Part shown: one piece after another, positions 1 through 7,138 of the stretch
Numbering within the stretch: the first letter of the stretch is position 1
Layout: each line of letters opens with the position of its first letter
Assembly (NCBI RefSeq): GCF_022815605.1
Contig: NZ_JALGRP010000015.1
Span: forward strand, 1 to 52,031
DNA: 52,031 nt
DNA from: Microbacterium sp. VKM Ac-2923
Lineage (GTDB): Bacteria; Actinomycetota; Actinomycetes; Actinomycetales; Microbacteriaceae
Reading direction: 5' to 3'
Notes under the pieces: model-generated
What the model saw: only the letters and a program-made list of their open reading frames with translations
Databases searched by the model: none
Told to the model about the DNA's origin: nothing
Position numbers and translations under genes: made by a program

Positions 1-1
1 C

Positions 2-70
2 ACCCCCACCGAAGCCCTCGAACGACTACTCTCAACCCCACCAGACAACGGTGTTGCACTGACCGCCTGA
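2..70 (+). CDS. C-terminal tail of a gene cut by the window edge, possibly a transposase
   Basis: The frame starting at base 2 is open until TGA at 68-70 and encodes 22 residues ending in DNGVALTA. The segment TEALERLL resembles the 'PAEAL..LL' tail common in IS30-type transposases, but so short a piece cannot prove the family. It is followed by a GC palindrome (75-88) that could terminate it. Nothing upstream can be seen. Confidence 0.35.
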   Translation, partial: TPTEALERLLSTPPDNGVALTA

Positions 71-74
71 AACC

Positions 75-88
75 GCCCTCGCGAGGGC
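75..88 (+). terminator. Short GC palindrome after the partial gene
   Basis: GCCCTCGCGAGGGC is a perfect 14-base palindrome five bases after the stop codon of the truncated gene. A hairpin here would have almost no loop and there is no U-tract, so termination is only a guess. Confidence 0.25.
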
Positions 89-301
89 CCCTCCCGTCAC
101 AGGGTGTCCTCCGTTGGCGGGTTGCGGGGTGCGGGTTGCGGGTGCGGCTGCGGGGCGGTCGGCGGCGTCGCGGCGGAGGAGACTGGGCGGGCGCAGGAGC
201 CTTTCTTCGCGCCCGATCTTCCCGTCGCGGGCTCACCCCGCGTGCTCGGCACGGCTCGAGCGCAATCGTCGCGCGCCGTGCGCTCTGACTCGTAGCGACG
301 G
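89..301. other. Gene-free stretch with a G-quadruplex-like tract
   Basis: No convincing ORF lies between the left-edge gene and the metY terminator. Bases 119-142 on the plus strand hold four G-runs of at least three separated by loops of 3-4 bases (GGG TTGC GGGG TGC GGG TTGC GGG), which fits the canonical G-quadruplex pattern. The rest is GC-rich sequence without a recognisable signal. Confidence 0.4.
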
Positions 302-339
302 CGAACGCCCCGACCCGGATGACCGGATCGGGGCGTTCG
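302..339 (-). terminator. Terminator hairpin downstream of metY
   Basis: CGAACGCCCCGA (302-313) is the exact reverse complement of TCGGGGCGTTCG (328-339), with a 14-base loop. It lies just beyond the metY stop codon on the minus strand, as expected for an intrinsic terminator, although no long U-tract follows. Confidence 0.7.
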
Positions 340-353
340 ATGCGAGCGCGGAC

Positions 354-1676
354 TCAGACGCGAGCGGCCTCCGACAGGCGGCGCGCAGCGGCGAGAGCCT
401 GCTCGAGGTCGGCCTTGAGGTCCTCGACGTTCTCGAGGCCCACCGACAGCCGCACGAGACCAGGGGTCACGCCCGCGGTCAACTGCTGCTCGGGCGTGAG
501 CTGCGAGTGCGTCGTGGAGGCCGGGTGGATGACGAGCGAGCGCACGTCTCCGATGTTGGCGAGGTGGCTGAACAGGTCGAGGGAGTTGACGAACTCCCGA
601 CCGGCCTGGACGCCGCCCTTCAACTCGAACGACAGCACCGCACCCACGCCCTTGGGGGCGTAGTTGTTGGCGGCGGCGTACCAGGGCGAGGTGGGCAGAC
701 CCGAGTAGTTCACGGTGGCGACGTCGGGGTGCGACTCGAGCCACTCCGCGATTTCCTGGGCGTTCTGCACGTGACGCTCGATGCGCAGCGACAGCGTCTC
801 GATGCCCTGGATCAGCTGCCACGCGCTCTGCGGCGCGATCGATGCACCGAGGTCGCGCAGCAACTGCACGCGGGCTTTGATGATGTAGGCGAGCCCGTCG
901 CCCACCGCCTGGGCGTAGACGGCGCCGTGGTACGAGGGGTCGGGGGTGGTGAGGCCCGGGAAACGGTCGGAGTGCTCCGACCACGGGAAGGTGCCGCCGT
1001 CGACGATCACGCCGCCGATGACCGTGCCGTGACCGCCGAGGAACTTCGTCGCGGAGTGCACCACGATGTCGGCGCCGTGCTCGAACGGCCGGATGAGGTA
1101 GGGCGTGGCGATCGTGTTGTCGACGATCAGCGGCACGCCGGCCTCGTGCGCGACGTCGGCGACGGAGCGGATGTCGAGCACGTTGATCTTGGGGTTGCCG
1201 ATGGTCTCGGCGAAGAACAGCTTCGTGTTGGGGCGGACCGCGGCACGCCACTCTTCGGGGTCGTCCTGGTTCTCGACGAAGGTCGTCTCGATCCCGAGCT
1301 TGGCCAGGGTGTACTTGAAGAGGTTGTACGTGCCGCCGTAGATGGAGCTCGACGAGACGATGTGGTCGCCCGCTTCGGCGATGTTGAGCACAGCGAAGGT
1401 CTCGGCCGCCTGACCGCTGGCGACGAGGAGGGCGCCCGTGCCGTTCTCGAGGCCCGCCACGCGCTGCTCGACGACATCCTGCGTCGGGTTCTGGATGCGC
1501 GTGTAGATGTTGCCGAACTCGGCCAGCGCGAAGAGGTTCGCGGCGTGATCGGCGTTGTCGAACACGTAGGAGGTCGTCTGGTAGATCGGGGTGGCACGAG
1601 CCTTGGTCACCGGGTCGGGCTGTGCGCCCGTGTGGATCTGCTTGGTCTCGAAACGCCAGTTCTCGGATGCCGACAT
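354..1676 (-). CDS. metY: O-acetylhomoserine sulfhydrylase (MetY)
   Basis: A 440-residue PLP enzyme of the Cys/Met metabolism family that joins O-acetylhomoserine and sulfide to give homocysteine in the cytoplasm. Recognisable parts are the N-terminal ETKQIHTGAQPDP block typical of O-acetylhomoserine aminocarboxypropyltransferases, the phosphate-binding region SGQAAE, and the PLP-lysine motif SATKFLGGHG. The length matches MetY (about 430-440) rather than the shorter MetB/MetZ types. The ATG is preceded by GAGGAGC at ideal spacing, and a -35/-10 promoter lies about 50-80 bases upstream. It is followed by a hairpin terminator and is probably monocistronic. No S-box-like leader is visible; the 5' UTR is only about 45 bases. 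Homoserine made by hom at 44044 would be the ultimate precursor of its substrate. Confidence 0.93.
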   Translation of the reverse strand: MSASENWRFETKQIHTGAQPDPVTKARATPIYQTTSYVFDNADHAANLFALAEFGNIYTRIQNPTQDVVEQRVAGLENGTGALLVASGQAAETFAVLNIAEAGDHIVSSSSIYGGTYNLFKYTLAKLGIETTFVENQDDPEEWRAAVRPNTKLFFAETIGNPKINVLDIRSVADVAHEAGVPLIVDNTIATPYLIRPFEHGADIVVHSATKFLGGHGTVIGGVIVDGGTFPWSEHSDRFPGLTTPDPSYHGAVYAQAVGDGLAYIIKARVQLLRDLGASIAPQSAWQLIQGIETLSLRIERHVQNAQEIAEWLESHPDVATVNYSGLPTSPWYAAANNYAPKGVGAVLSFELKGGVQAGREFVNSLDLFSHLANIGDVRSLVIHPASTTHSQLTPEQQLTAGVTPGLVRLSVGLENVEDLKADLEQALAAARRLSEAARV

Positions 1677-1726
1677 GGCTGCTCCTCAGCTTCGGGAGGC
1701 CGGGCGGTCGCCGTGGGCCTGCTGCG

Positions 1727-1755
1727 AGCGTAGACAGCGCCCCCGACACCGACAA
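1727..1755 (-). promoter_or_regulatory. metY promoter
   Basis: On the minus strand, -35 TTGTCG (1755-1750) and -10 TACGCT (1732-1727) are separated by exactly 17 bases. Transcription would start about 45 bases before the metY ATG. This is the best sigma-70-like pair in the gap. Confidence 0.6.
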
Positions 1756-1863
1756 CCGTCGCGGACACGGGCCGTAACACCGTCCCGCGCCCGTCCGGCG
1801 CCCGGCGCGCACCGGAGCGCCGGCGCATCGGGGCAGCGGCCTCCCGACGTCGGAGGGGCGCAG

Positions 1864-1869
1864 TAGCGT
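1864..1869 (+). promoter_or_regulatory. -10 box of a leaderless SDR gene
   Basis: TAGCGT, seven bases before the ATG at 1877. Transcription would begin at or next to the start codon, the usual leaderless arrangement of actinobacteria. Confidence 0.5.
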
Positions 1870-1876
1870 GGATGCC

Positions 1877-2647
1877 ATGACGCGACGCGCAGTGGTGACC
1901 GGGGCCAGTTCGGGTATCGGAGAGGCGACGGCGCGAGCGCTGCGCACGCGCGGGTGGGACGTGGTGGGCGTTGCCCGCCGCGCGGAGCGCCTTGCGGCGA
2001 TCGAGGCCGAGACGGGGGTCGAGGCGTATGCCGCAGATCTGACCGACGGTGCGGCCGTCGAGGGGCTCGCCGCCTGGCTCGACGAGACCGGCGGTGTCGA
2101 CGCGCTCGTGCACGTCGCGGGTGGAGCGCGCGGCAGCGACCGCGTCGAGGCCGGCGACCCCGAGGACTGGCGCTGGATGTTCGAGGCGAACGTGCTGTCG
2201 GCGCAGCGGCTCGTGGCATCCCTCCTTCCGGCCCTCCGCCGCGCGGCCGACGGCGCGGGGCACGCCGACCTGCTTTTCGTCACCTCGACCGCGGCGCACA
2301 CGGCCTACCCGGGTGGGGGCGGGTACAACGCGGCCAAGGCGGGAGAGTCGATGCTCGTGCACGCCCTCCGCCAAGAACTGAACGGCGAGCCGTTGCGGGT
2401 GATCGAGATCGCGCCGGGCATGGTGCGCACCGAGGAGTTCACCCTCAACCGCCTGGGGGGCGACAGGGATGCCGCCGACAAGCTGTACGAGGGAGTCGAG
2501 GCACCGCTCGTCGCCGCCGACGTCGCGGACGTGATCGGCTACGCCCTCGACGCGCCCGGTCACGTGAACCTCGACCTCGTGACCATGCGGCCGGTCGCGC
2601 AGTCGGCACAGCACCTGCTCGCGCGGGGGCGGCTGACCACCCGCTGA
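1877..2647 (+). CDS. SDR family oxidoreductase
   Basis: A 256-residue classical short-chain dehydrogenase/reductase. The cofactor loop TGASSGIG is at residues 8-15, the catalytic Ser region is VTSTAAHTA, and the active-site YNAAK follows in a Rossmann fold. The substrate cannot be told from sequence; the sequence resembles the YdfG-like group of NADP-dependent 3-hydroxy acid/serine dehydrogenases. An in-frame GTG lies three codons upstream (1868), but it sits inside the TAGCGT -10 box, so the ATG at 1877 is preferred as a leaderless start. It is transcribed divergently from metY and ended by a hairpin at 2713-2743. Confidence 0.85.
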   Translation: MTRRAVVTGASSGIGEATARALRTRGWDVVGVARRAERLAAIEAETGVEAYAADLTDGAAVEGLAAWLDETGGVDALVHVAGGARGSDRVEAGDPEDWRWMFEANVLSAQRLVASLLPALRRAADGAGHADLLFVTSTAAHTAYPGGGGYNAAKAGESMLVHALRQELNGEPLRVIEIAPGMVRTEEFTLNRLGGDRDAADKLYEGVEAPLVAADVADVIGYALDAPGHVNLDLVTMRPVAQSAQHLLARGRLTTR

Positions 2648-2712
2648 TCCGGCTCCGGGGCGCGGGCACCGTGCGGACCCGGTCCGAGGGCCGATGCTCC
2701 GGGGAGCGCAGC

Positions 2713-2743
2713 CGGCCCCGCGCGGAGACCCGGGGCGGGGCCG
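2713..2743 (+). terminator. Terminator hairpin after the SDR gene
   Basis: CGGCCCCGC (2713-2721) pairs perfectly with GCGGGGCCG (2735-2743) around a 13-base loop. There is no U-tract, as is common in high-GC genomes. Confidence 0.5.
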
Positions 2744-2801
2744 AGAGCCGCGGATCAGCGTCGACGTCGAGCGGGGGCGCAGCGGCATCCGGGTGACGCC
2801 C

Positions 2802-2807
2802 TAGGGT
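2802..2807 (+). promoter_or_regulatory. -10 box for the phosphoribosyltransferase-ung pair
   Basis: TAGGGT lies 26 bases before the GTG at 2834. A ribosome binding site GAGAGGA (2821-2827) follows, so this transcript would have a short leader. Confidence 0.45.
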
Positions 2808-2833
2808 GAGAGCAGGCGACGAGAGGATCCGGT

Positions 2834-3319
2834 GTGACGGACGAGCGCGAACGGTTGAGCTGGGACGATTTCGGAGTCGCCACGCGCGACATCTCGCGCG
2901 CGATCGTCGCCGACGGATTTCACCCCGAGGTGGTCGTGGCCATCGCCCGCGGCGGGCTGCTGCCCGGTGGTGCGATCGCCTACGGCCTCGGTGTCAAGAA
3001 CTGCGGAGCATTGAACGTCGAGTTCTACACGGGCGTAGGAACGGTGCTCGACGCGCCCGAGGTACTGCCGCCGGCGCTCGACCTGTCGTACCTCGAGGGT
3101 CGCCGCGTGCTGCTCGTCGACGATGTCGCCGACAGCGGCCGCACGCTCGACCTGGCCGTGAAGCTCCTCGACCAGCACGGTGCCGAGGCGCGCTCCGCGG
3201 TGATCTACACCAAACCCACGACGGTGGTCACGCCCGACTACTCGTGGAAGAACACGACCCTCTGGATCGAGTTCCCCTGGTCGCATCAGGGGTCGGTGCG
3301 CGAAGAAGACGCGGCGTGA
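2834..3319 (+). CDS. Phosphoribosyltransferase (type I, xanthine/guanine-type)
   Basis: A 161-residue PRTase-fold protein. The PRPP-binding signature VLLVDDVADSGRT is at about residues 95-107, preceded by an ARGGLLPG substrate-side loop. This class moves ribose-5-phosphate from PRPP to a purine-type base; the compact size and the ARGG loop resemble bacterial xanthine/guanine phosphoribosyltransferases, but the base specificity is not established. GTG start with GAGAGGA at six bases spacing. Its TGA overlaps the GTG of the ung gene by four bases (GTGA), so the two are translationally coupled; linking base salvage with uracil excision is contextual only. Confidence 0.82.
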   Translation: MTDERERLSWDDFGVATRDISRAIVADGFHPEVVVAIARGGLLPGGAIAYGLGVKNCGALNVEFYTGVGTVLDAPEVLPPALDLSYLEGRRVLLVDDVADSGRTLDLAVKLLDQHGAEARSAVIYTKPTTVVTPDYSWKNTTLWIEFPWSHQGSVREEDAA

Positions 3320-4002
3320 CCGCGAAGTCCCTCGCTGGACTCGCGGACGCCGGCCTGATCGACCCCTCGTGGGTCGAGCCCCTGGCCCCGGTCGCCGATG
3401 ACATCGCCGCGCTCGGCGAGCGTCTGCGTCAGGAGGGTGCGCCGTACCTGCCGGCCGGCGAGCTGGTGCTGCGTGCGTTCCGCACACCCCTGGATGCCGT
3501 GCGCGTGCTCATCGTGGGGCAGGACCCGTACCCCACGCCGGGACACCCGATCGGGCTGTCGTTCGCGGTGGACCCGCACGTGCGGCCCCTGCCACGCAGT
3601 CTCGCGAACATCTACCGGGAGCTCTCCGACGACCTCGGCATCGCCCCTGCCGCGCACGGTGACCTGTCCGCGTGGGCGGCGCAGGGCGTCATGCTGCTGA
3701 ACAGAGTGCTGACGGTGGCGCCGGGAGCGCCGGCATCCCATCGCGGCTGGGGATGGGAGCGCGTGACCGAGCACGCCATCCGCTGCCTCGTCGCGCGTGA
3801 CGCACCCCTGGTCGCGGTGCTCTGGGGGAAGGACGCCCAGAACCTCACCCCCCTCCTGGGCGACACGGCCATCATCTCCTCACCGCACCCCTCGCCCCTG
3901 TCGGCGAGCCGGGGCTTCTTCGGCTCGAAGCCGTTCTCACGCGTCAACGCTCTGCTCGAGGAGCGCGGTGCGGATGCCGTGGATTGGCGTCTCCCGGCCT
4001 GA
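3316..4002 (+). CDS. ung: Uracil-DNA glycosylase, family 1
   Basis: A 228-residue Ung that removes uracil from DNA, starting base-excision repair. The water-activating loop GQDPYPTPGHPIGLSF carries the catalytic Asp; the DNA-minor-groove (Leu intercalation) loop HPSPLS is near the C-terminus, and LLNRVLTV matches the uracil-recognition strand. Length matches the family. The GTG start overlaps the stop of the upstream phosphoribosyltransferase. The last codons (WRLPA, stop) read into the first bases of a 75-bp tandem repeat, so the extreme C-terminus may have been reshaped by repeat expansion. Confidence 0.93.
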   Translation: MTAKSLAGLADAGLIDPSWVEPLAPVADDIAALGERLRQEGAPYLPAGELVLRAFRTPLDAVRVLIVGQDPYPTPGHPIGLSFAVDPHVRPLPRSLANIYRELSDDLGIAPAAHGDLSAWAAQGVMLLNRVLTVAPGAPASHRGWGWERVTEHAIRCLVARDAPLVAVLWGKDAQNLTPLLGDTAIISSPHPSPLSASRGFFGSKPFSRVNALLEERGADAVDWRLPA

Positions 4003-4197
4003 CCCGCGTCCTGCGGCCTGGTCTCGCGCCTTCCGGTGTGACCCCGCGCCCTGCGGCGAGACGGTCGAGCGGCCTGACCCGCGTCTTGCGGCCTGGTCCC
4101 GCGCCTGCCGGCGTGACCTCGCGTCTCGCGGCGAGACGGTCTCCCGGCCTGACCCGCGTCTTGCGGCCTGGTCCCGCGTCTTCCGGCCGTGGCTCGC
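3998..4197. repeat. Hierarchical 75-bp tandem repeat behind ung
   Basis: Two complete 75-base units (3998-4072, 4073-4147) and a third partial one (4148-4197) begin with CCTGACCCGCGTC and differ at only some positions. Within each unit there are three or four degenerate sub-repeats of about 19-20 bases, each built around a CGCGtC-tgCGG core. The nine bases before unit 1 (GTCTCCCGG) match the end of unit 2, so the array starts within the ung 3' end. The period is a multiple of three but no gene uses it. Confidence 0.75.
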
Positions 4198-4231
4198 GCT
4201 CGGGGACACACGGCGGAAACCGCGGCGCCCG

Positions 4232-4237
4232 TAGAGT
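4232..4237 (+). promoter_or_regulatory. -10 box of a leaderless GNAT gene
   Basis: TAGAGT, six bases before the GTG at 4244, directly after the tandem repeat. Confidence 0.5.
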
Positions 4238-4243
4238 GGCGAC

Positions 4244-4855
4244 GTGCTGGAAGAGGAGTATGAGAAGACCCGTCGGCGCCTGCCCGCGCATCTGCGCCGC
4301 GCACCCGAGCCGGAGCGGCCGTTCGCGTACGAGATCCGGCCGGCGACCGAGGCGGACATCCCCGACATCCGGGAGATCTACAACTACTACGTCCGCAATT
4401 CGGTCGTGACCTTCGACGAGAAGGCGTGGACGCTCGTCAAGTGGCGTGACAAATTCGCCACCCTCCACAAGCTGAAGCTGCCGTTCCTGGTGGCGCAGTC
4501 GCCCAGTGGGCAGATCCTCGGCTATGCCCTGGTGCAGCCGTGGCAGTCGAAGTCGGCGTACCGCTACACCGTCGAGAATTCGATCTACCTCGGTCAGGCC
4601 GCAGCAGGGAAGGGTCTCGGCCGCGCCCTGCTCGAGGCGCTCATCGACGCGTGCCAAGACCTGGGGATCCGCGAGATGGTCGCCGCCATCAGCGACAAAG
4701 GCGCCGATGCGTCGATCGCCCTGCACGAGAAGCTCGGCTTCACGGAGGTCGGCCGCATGGGTCGTGTGGGGTTCAAGTTCGGGCGGTGGCTGGGCGTGGT
4801 CTACCTGCAGAAGAGCATCCCGTCGAAGAAGAAGCGACGAAAGCTGTTCGGCTGA
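4244..4855 (+). CDS. GNAT family N-acetyltransferase (phosphinothricin acetyltransferase-like)
   Basis: A 203-residue acetyltransferase. After a charged N-terminal extension of about 28 residues, the GNAT domain begins at YEIRPATEADIPDIREIYNYYV, the pattern of the Pat/Bar/YncA group that acetylates amino groups of methionine derivatives or phosphinothricin. The acetyl-CoA loop is QAAAGKGLGRAL (Q/RxxGxG/A) at about residue 120. The C-terminus is lysine-rich (SKKKRRK). No SD is present; a TAGAGT box six bases upstream points to a leaderless GTG start. The substrate is unknown; detoxification of an amino-acid analogue is the family-based guess. Confidence 0.8.
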   Translation: MLEEEYEKTRRRLPAHLRRAPEPERPFAYEIRPATEADIPDIREIYNYYVRNSVVTFDEKAWTLVKWRDKFATLHKLKLPFLVAQSPSGQILGYALVQPWQSKSAYRYTVENSIYLGQAAAGKGLGRALLEALIDACQDLGIREMVAAISDKGADASIALHEKLGFTEVGRMGRVGFKFGRWLGVVYLQKSIPSKKKRRKLFG

Positions 4856-4877
4856 GCAGGCGCCCCGGTTCGGCTGG

Positions 4878-5204
4878 TCAGCGTGCGGTGGGACGCGGCT
4901 GATGTGCGTGACGCACCTCGTCGACGAGCGTGCGCCACGGCCCCTCGATCTGCCCGTCACCCAGTCGCGCCTGATGTACGGGCGAGCCGCCGTCGTGCAC
5001 CTCGATACGCCACTGGTATCGGTCGGCTCCCGCGGTCGGCGGGGCCTCCGCATCCCAGGGACAGCTCTCGACGAGCTCGCGCCAGTGCGGGGTGCGCTCC
5101 GCGTCGGGCTCGGCCCGCCACTGCTTCGACAGTCCGGCGATCCCTCCCGAACGCACGACGACGATAGCGAGACGTCCGGCGCTGTCGGCCTCAGGCTGCG
5201 GCAT
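4878..5204 (-). CDS. Emfourin-type inhibitor of the adjacent M4 protease
   Basis: A 108-residue protein without signal peptide or membrane segment. The blocks VVRSGGIAGL near the N-terminus, GADRYQWRIEV in the middle and a final LVDEV helix match my recollection of emfourin, a small protein encoded next to protealysin-like M4 proteases that inhibits them. The ATG at 5204 lies inside the upstream protease gene, overlapping its end by 14 bases, so the two are co-translated. A longer reading of the frame upstream is just protease antisense-frame sequence. Function by family and position: keeps the cytoplasmic protease in check. Confidence 0.72.
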   Translation of the reverse strand: MPQPEADSAGRLAIVVVRSGGIAGLSKQWRAEPDAERTPHWRELVESCPWDAEAPPTAGADRYQWRIEVHDGGSPVHQARLGDGQIEGPWRTLVDEVRHAHQPRPTAR

Positions 5205-6249
5205 CCTCCACGACGCCGACCCCGGCCCATGCGGCGCGGACGGCGGCGACCTCCTCCGACTCCTCACCGTACTCCGCACCCGCCGCCGCAAGGGTAGCGG
5301 CCGCGAAGGCGACGAAATCGGCGGTGGGTGAAAGCGTGCCCGCCGTGAGGGTGCGGTACCAGATCAGGCCGGCGCGTTCCCAGGCGAACCCGCCCAGGGC
5401 GGTCGCGGCGAGGAAGAACGCCCGATTCGGGATGCCCGAATTGATGTGCACGCCGCCGTTGTCGTCGTCGGTCTCGACGTAGTCGCGCATGTGCCCCGGT
5501 TGAGGGTCTTTGCCGAGAACGTCGTCGTCGTAGGCCGTGCCGGGCGCCTTCATCGACCTCAGGGCCTCGCCTTGCACGTCGGGGGCGAAGATGCCGGCCC
5601 CGATGAGCCACGTGGCCTCGTCGGCCTTCTGGCCGAGGTGATGCTGTTCGGCGAGCGCGCCGAAGACGTCCGACAGCGACTCGTTGAGAGCACCGGACTG
5701 CCCCTGGTACTCCAGGCCGCCGGCTGCCTCGGTCACCCCGTGGCCCAGTTCGTGGGCGATGACGCTCAGGGAACGCGTGAAGCCGACGAACACCTCGCCG
5801 TCACCATCGCCGAAGACCATGCGCTCACCGTTCCAGAACGCGTTGTCGTAATCGTCGCCGAAGTGGACCGTGGCGAGCAGGGACCCGCCGGCGGCGTCGA
5901 TGCCGTCGCGCGCGAAGGCGTCCCAGAAGAAGTCGTAGGTCGCGCCGAGGCCGTCGTAGGCCTCGTCGACGGCGGTGTCGCCGCTGGGGTCGTCGTCTTC
6001 GCTGCGTACCCGCCGCCCCGGCAGGTTCTCGGTGTTGCCGGCGTCGGAGATGATGCGGTCGGGGGCGGGCACGGCCTCGGCGACGAGCGCGTCGCCGTCG
6101 ATCGACAGCCGCAGTCGCGTGCGCGTGGGCCGCGGAGGGCGCGGCACGGCCAGGGTCTTCCGGGCGGCAGCGGCGGCGCGTGCGAGGCGCGGGTCGTCGG
6201 TCTGGGCGAGGCGGTCGAGCAGGAAGGGGGGAACGATGCCGGCGATCAT
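5191..6249 (-). CDS. M4 family metallopeptidase, protealysin type
   Basis: A 352-residue zinc protease. HELGH is at residues 166-170, the third zinc ligand in NESLSD at Glu190, and the catalytic His in NGGVHINSG near residue 268. The propeptide is short (about 60 residues) and begins IVPPFLLDRLA, like the PPYLL element of protealysin-like precursors. There is no signal peptide, so it is probably cytoplasmic or leaves the cell by a non-classical route. The start at 6249 is chosen because TAGCCT (minus strand, 6262-6257) lies seven bases upstream, a leaderless pattern; an ATG ten codons earlier (6279) is the alternative. Followed by its probable inhibitor gene. Confidence 0.88.
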   Translation of the reverse strand: MIAGIVPPFLLDRLAQTDDPRLARAAAAARKTLAVPRPPRPTRTRLRLSIDGDALVAEAVPAPDRIISDAGNTENLPGRRVRSEDDDPSGDTAVDEAYDGLGATYDFFWDAFARDGIDAAGGSLLATVHFGDDYDNAFWNGERMVFGDGDGEVFVGFTRSLSVIAHELGHGVTEAAGGLEYQGQSGALNESLSDVFGALAEQHHLGQKADEATWLIGAGIFAPDVQGEALRSMKAPGTAYDDDVLGKDPQPGHMRDYVETDDDNGGVHINSGIPNRAFFLAATALGGFAWERAGLIWYRTLTAGTLSPTADFVAFAAATLAAAGAEYGEESEEVAAVRAAWAGVGVVEDAAA

Positions 6250-6256
6250 GCGCCCG

Positions 6257-6262
6257 AGGCTA
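6257..6262 (-). promoter_or_regulatory. -10 box of the leaderless M4 protease gene
   Basis: TAGCCT on the minus strand, seven bases before the ATG at 6249. Confidence 0.45.
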
Positions 6263-6305
6263 GCGCGCACCTCCGACATCGCGGCATCCCTTGATCTCGT
6301 CCTGG

Positions 6306-6321
6306 GGGTGGATTCCCACCC
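6306..6321 (-). terminator. Possible terminator of the ABC importer operon
   Basis: GGGTGG and CCACCC form a six-pair stem with a four-base loop just past the last gene of the operon. Weak and without a U-tract. Confidence 0.3.
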
Positions 6322-6346
6322 GCGCGGACGGGGGAGGAGCTGTCGG

Positions 6347-7138
6347 TCAGCCCGGCAAGGTCGGAATGGATGCCAACAGCTGCCGCGTGTATGCGGCCTG
6401 CGGTTGCAGCAGGACCTTCTCGGTGGGGCCCTGCTCGACGACGCGTCCGTCCTTCATCACGACGACCTGGTCGCACACGTTCTGCACCACGCCGATGTCG
6501 TGTGACACCAGCACGAGGGTCAGGTCCTCCTCGGCGCGCAGACGGGCCAGCAGACGAAGGATCTGCGCTCGGACCGTCACGTCGAGGGCCGACAGGGGCT
6601 CGTCGCCGACGAGGACGCGCGGTCGATGCACGATGGCGCGCGCCAAGGCGATGCGTTGGCGCTGTCCGCCCGAGAACTCGTGGGGAAAGCGCGTCGCCAT
6701 GTCCGCCTCGAGTCCGACCTGCTCGAGGACCTCGCGCACGCGCGCACGGCGATCGCCGTCGACGCTCAGGGCCCACAACGGTTCGCCGACGATGCGCCCG
6801 ACGCTCATGCGCGGGTCGAGCGAGGAGTACGGGTCTTGGAAGACGACGCCCGTCGTGCGCCGGAGCCAGTGCAGCGAACGTGCCGAACCGCGGGCGAGCA
6901 CCGCGCGGCCGTCCACCTCGACCGCGCCCGCGGTCGGGACATCGAGTCCCAGCAGCAGCCGCACGAGCGTCGACTTGCCCGAACCCGACTCGCCGATGAT
7001 GCCCACAGCGGAGCCGGCCAGCACCGAGAGGTCGACGTCGGCGAGGCCCGGCGTGCGTTCGGCGCGCCGGAATCCCCGTCTCCGGGGCGCGGGATAGTCA
7101 CGGGAAAGCCCGCGTGCCCGGATGAGCGTCTCGGTCAT
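6347..7138 (-). CDS. ABC transporter ATPase, peptide/nickel importer (DppF/OppF-like)
   Basis: A 263-residue ATPase energising uptake by the importer encoded upstream in the same operon. Walker A GESGSGKST lies near residue 50, the Q-loop in FQDPYSSLDP, the signature FSGGQRQR, Walker B VLVGDEP and the switch His in VLVSHD. The DPYSSLDPR Q-loop is typical of the OppF/DppF subunit. It is the last of five genes; its ATG overlaps the stop of the paired ATPase (ATGA). Confidence 0.88.
   Translation of the reverse strand: MTETLIRARGLSRDYPAPRRRGFRRAERTPGLADVDLSVLAGSAVGIIGESGSGKSTLVRLLLGLDVPTAGAVEVDGRAVLARGSARSLHWLRRTTGVVFQDPYSSLDPRMSVGRIVGEPLWALSVDGDRRARVREVLEQVGLEADMATRFPHEFSGGQRQRIALARAIVHRPRVLVGDEPLSALDVTVRAQILRLLARLRAEEDLTLVLVSHDIGVVQNVCDQVVVMKDGRVVEQGPTEKVLLQPQAAYTRQLLASIPTLPG

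Noticed and set aside
1677..1760. S-box/SAM riboswitch before metY
   Set aside because: The leader after the promoter is only about 45 bases and has no matching structure.
1868..1876. GTG start for the first SDR
   Set aside because: It overlaps the TAGCGT -10 box; the ATG three codons later fits leaderless transcription.
97..2301. Very long minus-strand frame (734 codons) over metY and the SDR
   Set aside because: Arg/Ala/Pro-rich low-complexity translation lying over two well-identified genes; a shadow typical of high-GC DNA.
3998..4197. CRISPR-like array
   Set aside because: Units are contiguous 75-mers with nested repeats and no spacers; no cas genes.
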